From Desulfovibrio aminophilus DSM 12254 (GTDB taxonomy: Bacteria; Desulfobacterota; Desulfovibrionia; Desulfovibrionales; Desulfovibrionaceae): a DNA stretch of 64,000 nt. The translations under genes were made by a program, and so were the position numbers. The DNA lies in contig NZ_AUMA01000008.1 of assembly GCF_000422565.1 (NCBI RefSeq), forward strand, positions 124,001 to 188,000, given 5' to 3'. The notes under the pieces are model-generated. The model saw only the letters and a program-made list of their open reading frames with translations, was not told the origin of the DNA and searched no databases. Position 1 is the first letter of the stretch. Each line of letters starts with the position of its first letter. Of this stretch, positions 61,525-64,000 are shown in pieces.

Positions 61525-62805
61525 ATGTCCGACTTCCGCGCGAGGCCCTTGGCGGGCGGCTTCAGCCTGCGCAACATCCTGCTTTTCCTGAGTCTTCTCG
61601 GCCCGGGCATCATCACCGCCAACGTGGACAACGACGCCGGCGGCATCGCCACCTACTCCCTGGCCGGGGCCCATTTCGGCTATTCCCTGCTCTGGCTGCT
61701 CCTGCCCACCACCGCAGCCCTGGTGGTCGTCCAGGAGATGTGCGCGCGCATGGGCGCGGTCACGGGCAAGGGGCTCTCCGACCTCATCCGCGAATCCTTC
61801 GGCCTTAAGGTCACGTTCTACGTGATGATCGCCCTGTTTTTGACCAACCTGGGCAACACCGTCTCCGAGTTCGCGGGCATCGCGGCGGGCATGGAGCTGT
61901 TCGGCGTGAGCCGGTTCATCTCCGTGCCCCTGGCCGCCGTGGCGGTCTGGCTGCTTATCGTCAAGGGCACCTATCGCCTGGTGGAGAAGATATTTCTGGT
62001 GGCCTGCCTGGTCTACGTGGCCTATCCCGTGGCCGCCTTCCTGGCCGGGCCGGACTGGTCGGCCGTGGGACGGGGACTGGTCCTGCCCGAGACCTCGGTC
62101 AGTCCTGAATCGCTGACCATGATCGTGGGCTTGGTGGGCACCACCATCGCCCCCTGGATGCAGTTCTACCAGCAGGCCTCGGTGGTGGAGAAGGGCATCA
62201 CCCGCGAGAATTACGCCTTTTGCCGACTGGACGTGATCGTGGGCTGCGTCATGGCCGTGGCCGTGGCCTTCTTCATCGTGGTGGCATGCGCGGCCACCAT
62301 CCACCAGCAGGGGCTGAACATCGAAACCGCCGCCGACGCGGCCCTGGCCCTCAAGCCCCTGGTGGGCGAGTACGCCTCCTTCCTGTTCGCCTTCGGCCTC
62401 TGCAACGCCTCGCTCTTCGCCGCCTGCGTCCTGCCGTTGTCCACGTCCTACTACATCTGCGAGGGCATGGGCTGGGAACTCGGCGTGGACAAGGATTTCC
62501 GCGAGGCCCCCCAGTTCTTCTGGCTTTTCACCCTGAGCATCGTCCTGGGGGCCGGGGCCATCCTGCTGCCCGGCGCGCCGCTCATCCTCGTCATGTACCT
62601 CTCGCAGGTCGTCAACGGCATGGTCCTGCCGTTCATCCTGGTCTTCATGCTTCTGCTGGTCAACGACAGGCGGCTCATGGGCGAGGCGGTCAACGGCCCG
62701 GTGTTCAACGCCGTGGCCTGGATCACTGTGGCGGTGATGATCGCGTTGACCCTGCTCCTGACCCTGGATACGATTTCGCCGGGTTTTTTGGCCCGCTGGT
62801 TCTAG
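61525..62805 (+). CDS. NRAMP-family transporter, probable Mg2+ type (NRMT-like)
   Basis: A 426-residue protein with about 11 helices of the NRAMP/SLC11 fold. The helix-1 metal motif DPGN of manganese/iron NRAMPs is here DAGG (Asp37 to Gly40 in NVDNDAGGIATYSLAGA), and the helix-6 motif MPH is APW (Ala209, Pro210, Trp211 in GTTIAPWMQ). Loss of the soft methionine ligand is the hallmark described for NRAMP-related Mg2+ transporters. An operon with an MgtE-type Mg2+ sensor supports this. The stop overlaps by three bases the end of the convergent hydrolase gene. Confidence 0.87.
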   Translation: MSDFRARPLAGGFSLRNILLFLSLLGPGIITANVDNDAGGIATYSLAGAHFGYSLLWLLLPTTAALVVVQEMCARMGAVTGKGLSDLIRESFGLKVTFYVMIALFLTNLGNTVSEFAGIAAGMELFGVSRFISVPLAAVAVWLLIVKGTYRLVEKIFLVACLVYVAYPVAAFLAGPDWSAVGRGLVLPETSVSPESLTMIVGLVGTTIAPWMQFYQQASVVEKGITRENYAFCRLDVIVGCVMAVAVAFFIVVACAATIHQQGLNIETAADAALALKPLVGEYASFLFAFGLCNASLFAACVLPLSTSYYICEGMGWELGVDKDFREAPQFFWLFTLSIVLGAGAILLPGAPLILVMYLSQVVNGMVLPFILVFMLLLVNDRRLMGEAVNGPVFNAVAWITVAVMIALTLLLTLDTISPGFLARWF

Positions 62806-63767
62806 AGCACCCGGGCCAGGAACTCCAGCGTCCGGGCCTCGGACCTGTAGAGCCCCGGCCTCGGCGGCACGAAGCCCACGTGCCCGCCCCGGGCGGGCGT
62901 CTCCAGGAAGAGCATGGGATTGGCCCTGGCCTCGGCCTCGGGAAAGCACTCCGGGGGCAGGAAGGGGTCGTTGCGCGCGTTGAGCAGCAGGGTGGGCACG
63001 CGGATCGCGCCGAGCACGGGTCGCGAGGAGGCCTCGGCGTAGTAGTGGGCCGCGTCGCGGAAGCCGTGGCGGGGCGCGGTGAAGAGGTCGTCGAAGCTGC
63101 GCAGGTCGCGCACGGCCTCCAGCCGCTCCGGGTCCACCAGCCCGGGGAAGCGGCGGTTCTTTTCGCGCAGCTTCTCCCGCAGCGTCTTGAGAAAGTTCAG
63201 CACGTAGATGCGGTTGCTCCGCCGGGCGAGCTCGCGCTCCGAGGAGGGCAGGTCGCAGGGCACGGAGATGCAGACCGAGGCGGCCACGGCCCCGGGCACG
63301 CGGTCCGGGTCCTCGCCCAGGTAGCGCAGGGTCTGGTTGCCGCCGATGCTGAAGCCCACCAGCACCACGCTCTCGTAGCCGCCCGCCGCCAGGGCGTGGC
63401 CCAGGACCTGGTCCAGATCCCCGGTTTCGCCGCTGTGGTAGGCCGTGGCCAGGCGGTTCAACTCCCCGGAGCAGCCGCGCAGGTTGCGGGCCAGCACATC
63501 GAATCCGGCGTCGCGCAGAGTCCGGGCCATGCCCAGGATGTAGGGCCGCCGGGAGTGTCCCTCCAGGCCGTGGGTCAGCAGGGCCAGCCGTCGCGATCCG
63601 TTCCGGCTCCAGTCCAGGTCCAGGAAGTCGCCGTCGGGCAGTTCCAGCCGCTCGCGCTCCAGCTCCAGTTGCGGCGACCGCCGCAGCAGCCCGGCGAAAA
63701 GCGTCTCGGCGTGGCCGTTGCTCAGGAACGGCGGCGGGGACGGCAGGCGGGATTCGACCAGCGGCAC
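62802..63767 (-). CDS. YheT-like alpha/beta hydrolase
   Basis: A 321-residue enzyme of the AB-hydrolase YheT/ABHD1-3 group. NGHAETLFAGLLRR is the typical N-terminal motif. LLTHGLEGHSRRPYILGMA forms the oxyanion region, VGFSIGGNQTLRYLGE the nucleophile elbow (G-x-S-x-G), NARNDPFLPPE the acid, and GGHVGFV the catalytic His. Family members hydrolyse esters, but the natural substrate is generally unknown. The start is a GTG at 63767, two bases after the stop of the aldolase gene, so both belong to one operon. Confidence 0.92.
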   Translation of the reverse strand: MPLVESRLPSPPPFLSNGHAETLFAGLLRRSPQLELERERLELPDGDFLDLDWSRNGSRRLALLTHGLEGHSRRPYILGMARTLRDAGFDVLARNLRGCSGELNRLATAYHSGETGDLDQVLGHALAAGGYESVVLVGFSIGGNQTLRYLGEDPDRVPGAVAASVCISVPCDLPSSERELARRSNRIYVLNFLKTLREKLREKNRRFPGLVDPERLEAVRDLRSFDDLFTAPRHGFRDAAHYYAEASSRPVLGAIRVPTLLLNARNDPFLPPECFPEAEARANPMLFLETPARGGHVGFVPPRPGLYRSEARTLEFLARVL

Positions 63768-63769
63768 GC

Positions 63770-64000
63770 TCAGCCCCCCAGGTCGCGCACGCGGCGGAAG
63801 TATTCCTCGCGGCAGGCGTTCTCGGTGTCCGCCAGGAGGGCGAAGGCCTCGTTGAAGTCCGTCCGGCCGGTGGCGAACAGGCCGTGGCCCAGGACGATGG
63901 CCGTCCGCTCCGAGGCCAGGGCCGGGGGCAGGGTGTGGCAGAGCCCGCGCGGGCCCGTGCCCACCTCGCCGGGCACCACCGGCGCGCCGCCCGCCCGCCG
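63770..64000 (-). CDS. class II aldolase/adducin family protein, C-terminal part
   Basis: The last ~76 residues of a gene that continues past the window edge. ASERTAIVLGHGLFATGRTDFNEAF carries the H-x-LFATG segment around the metal-binding His of class II aldolases such as fuculose-phosphate aldolase, in sections, followed by the helical end LLADTENACREEYFRRV. The first metal-binding His pair and the substrate loop are outside the window, so the substrate cannot be judged. Downstream of it is the YheT-like gene. Confidence 0.75.
   Translation of the reverse strand, partial: RRAGGAPVVPGEVGTGPRGLCHTLPPALASERTAIVLGHGLFATGRTDFNEAFALLADTENACREEYFRRVRDLGG

Overview
The window is a gene-dense, high-GC bacterial chromosome segment. 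It most resembles a sulfate-reducing deltaproteobacterium of the Desulfovibrionaceae type. That assignment is inference. It rests on the high GC with strong Shine-Dalgarno sites and many ATGA stop/start overlaps, on the mix of TRAP, LysE/EamA and HAAAP/APC-type amino-acid transporters, on a NifX-like cofactor protein, an iron-sulfur flavoprotein and a MobB with an added Fe-S motif, on a sigma-54 promoter before a flagellar hook gene, and on the housekeeping sets obgE-proB and yebC-ruvCAB. I saw no insertion sequence, integrase, phage gene or CRISPR array.

Layout. 1-3.0 kb: 3' part of obgE, proB and an MFS exporter. 3.1-4.6 kb: small NifX-like, AhpD-like and PilZ genes and an unrecorded-looking 48-residue protein. 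4.65-10.4 kb: argB, then mobB-moeA and a Tat-exported molybdopterin oxidoreductase, then a kinase-fold protein translationally coupled to a universal stress protein. 10.4-13.9 kb (minus): recN and an orphan DppBC-type permease pair. 14.1 kb: tRNA-Ala(GGC). 14.4-19.4 kb: an APC permease with a terminator-bearing leader, an NCS2-type permease with an extra C-terminal domain, an AcfC-like binding protein and an iron-sulfur flavoprotein. 19.4-22.8 kb: a large autotransporter with an HELMH motif. 23.2-25.2 kb: GlcG-like protein, methyltransferase, LysE exporter.

25.3-28.8 kb and 45.5-51.1 kb hold two catabolic modules that look parallel. The first has a D-cysteine desulfhydrase/L-cysteate sulfo-lyase family enzyme, an NhaC-type carrier and an FCD-GntR regulator, with a perfect ATTGTCGACAAT palindrome in the promoter. 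The second has an L-cysteine desulfidase (CyuA) family enzyme, RidA, a complete TRAP transporter and another GntR regulator, with three TTGAAT repeats at exact 11-bp spacing in the promoter. Both suggest uptake and breakdown of cysteine, serine or cysteate-like amino acids through 2-aminoacrylate, which would feed pyruvate and sulfide or sulfite to the cell.

28.9-44 kb: glycosyltransferase-like and hexapeptide acyltransferase genes; a mirror-image pair of AraC-EamA modules whose EamA genes overlap tail to tail; a polar amino-acid ABC transporter whose permease carries an N-terminal helical extension; a chemoreceptor with its Cache-type sensor at the C terminus; cell-wall NlpC/P60 and L,D-transpeptidase lipoproteins; a secreted cyclophilin; a CheY-like protein; flgE behind a consensus sigma-54 promoter; pal. 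51-64 kb: TonB-like protein, DUF554 protein, tRNA-Ala(CGC), CgeB-type glycosyltransferase, rlmE, yebC, ruvCAB, a YitT protein, tatA, and an operon pairing a soluble MgtE-like Mg2+ sensor with an NRAMP-family protein whose metal site is altered as in NRAMP-related magnesium transporters. The window ends in a partial class II aldolase gene.
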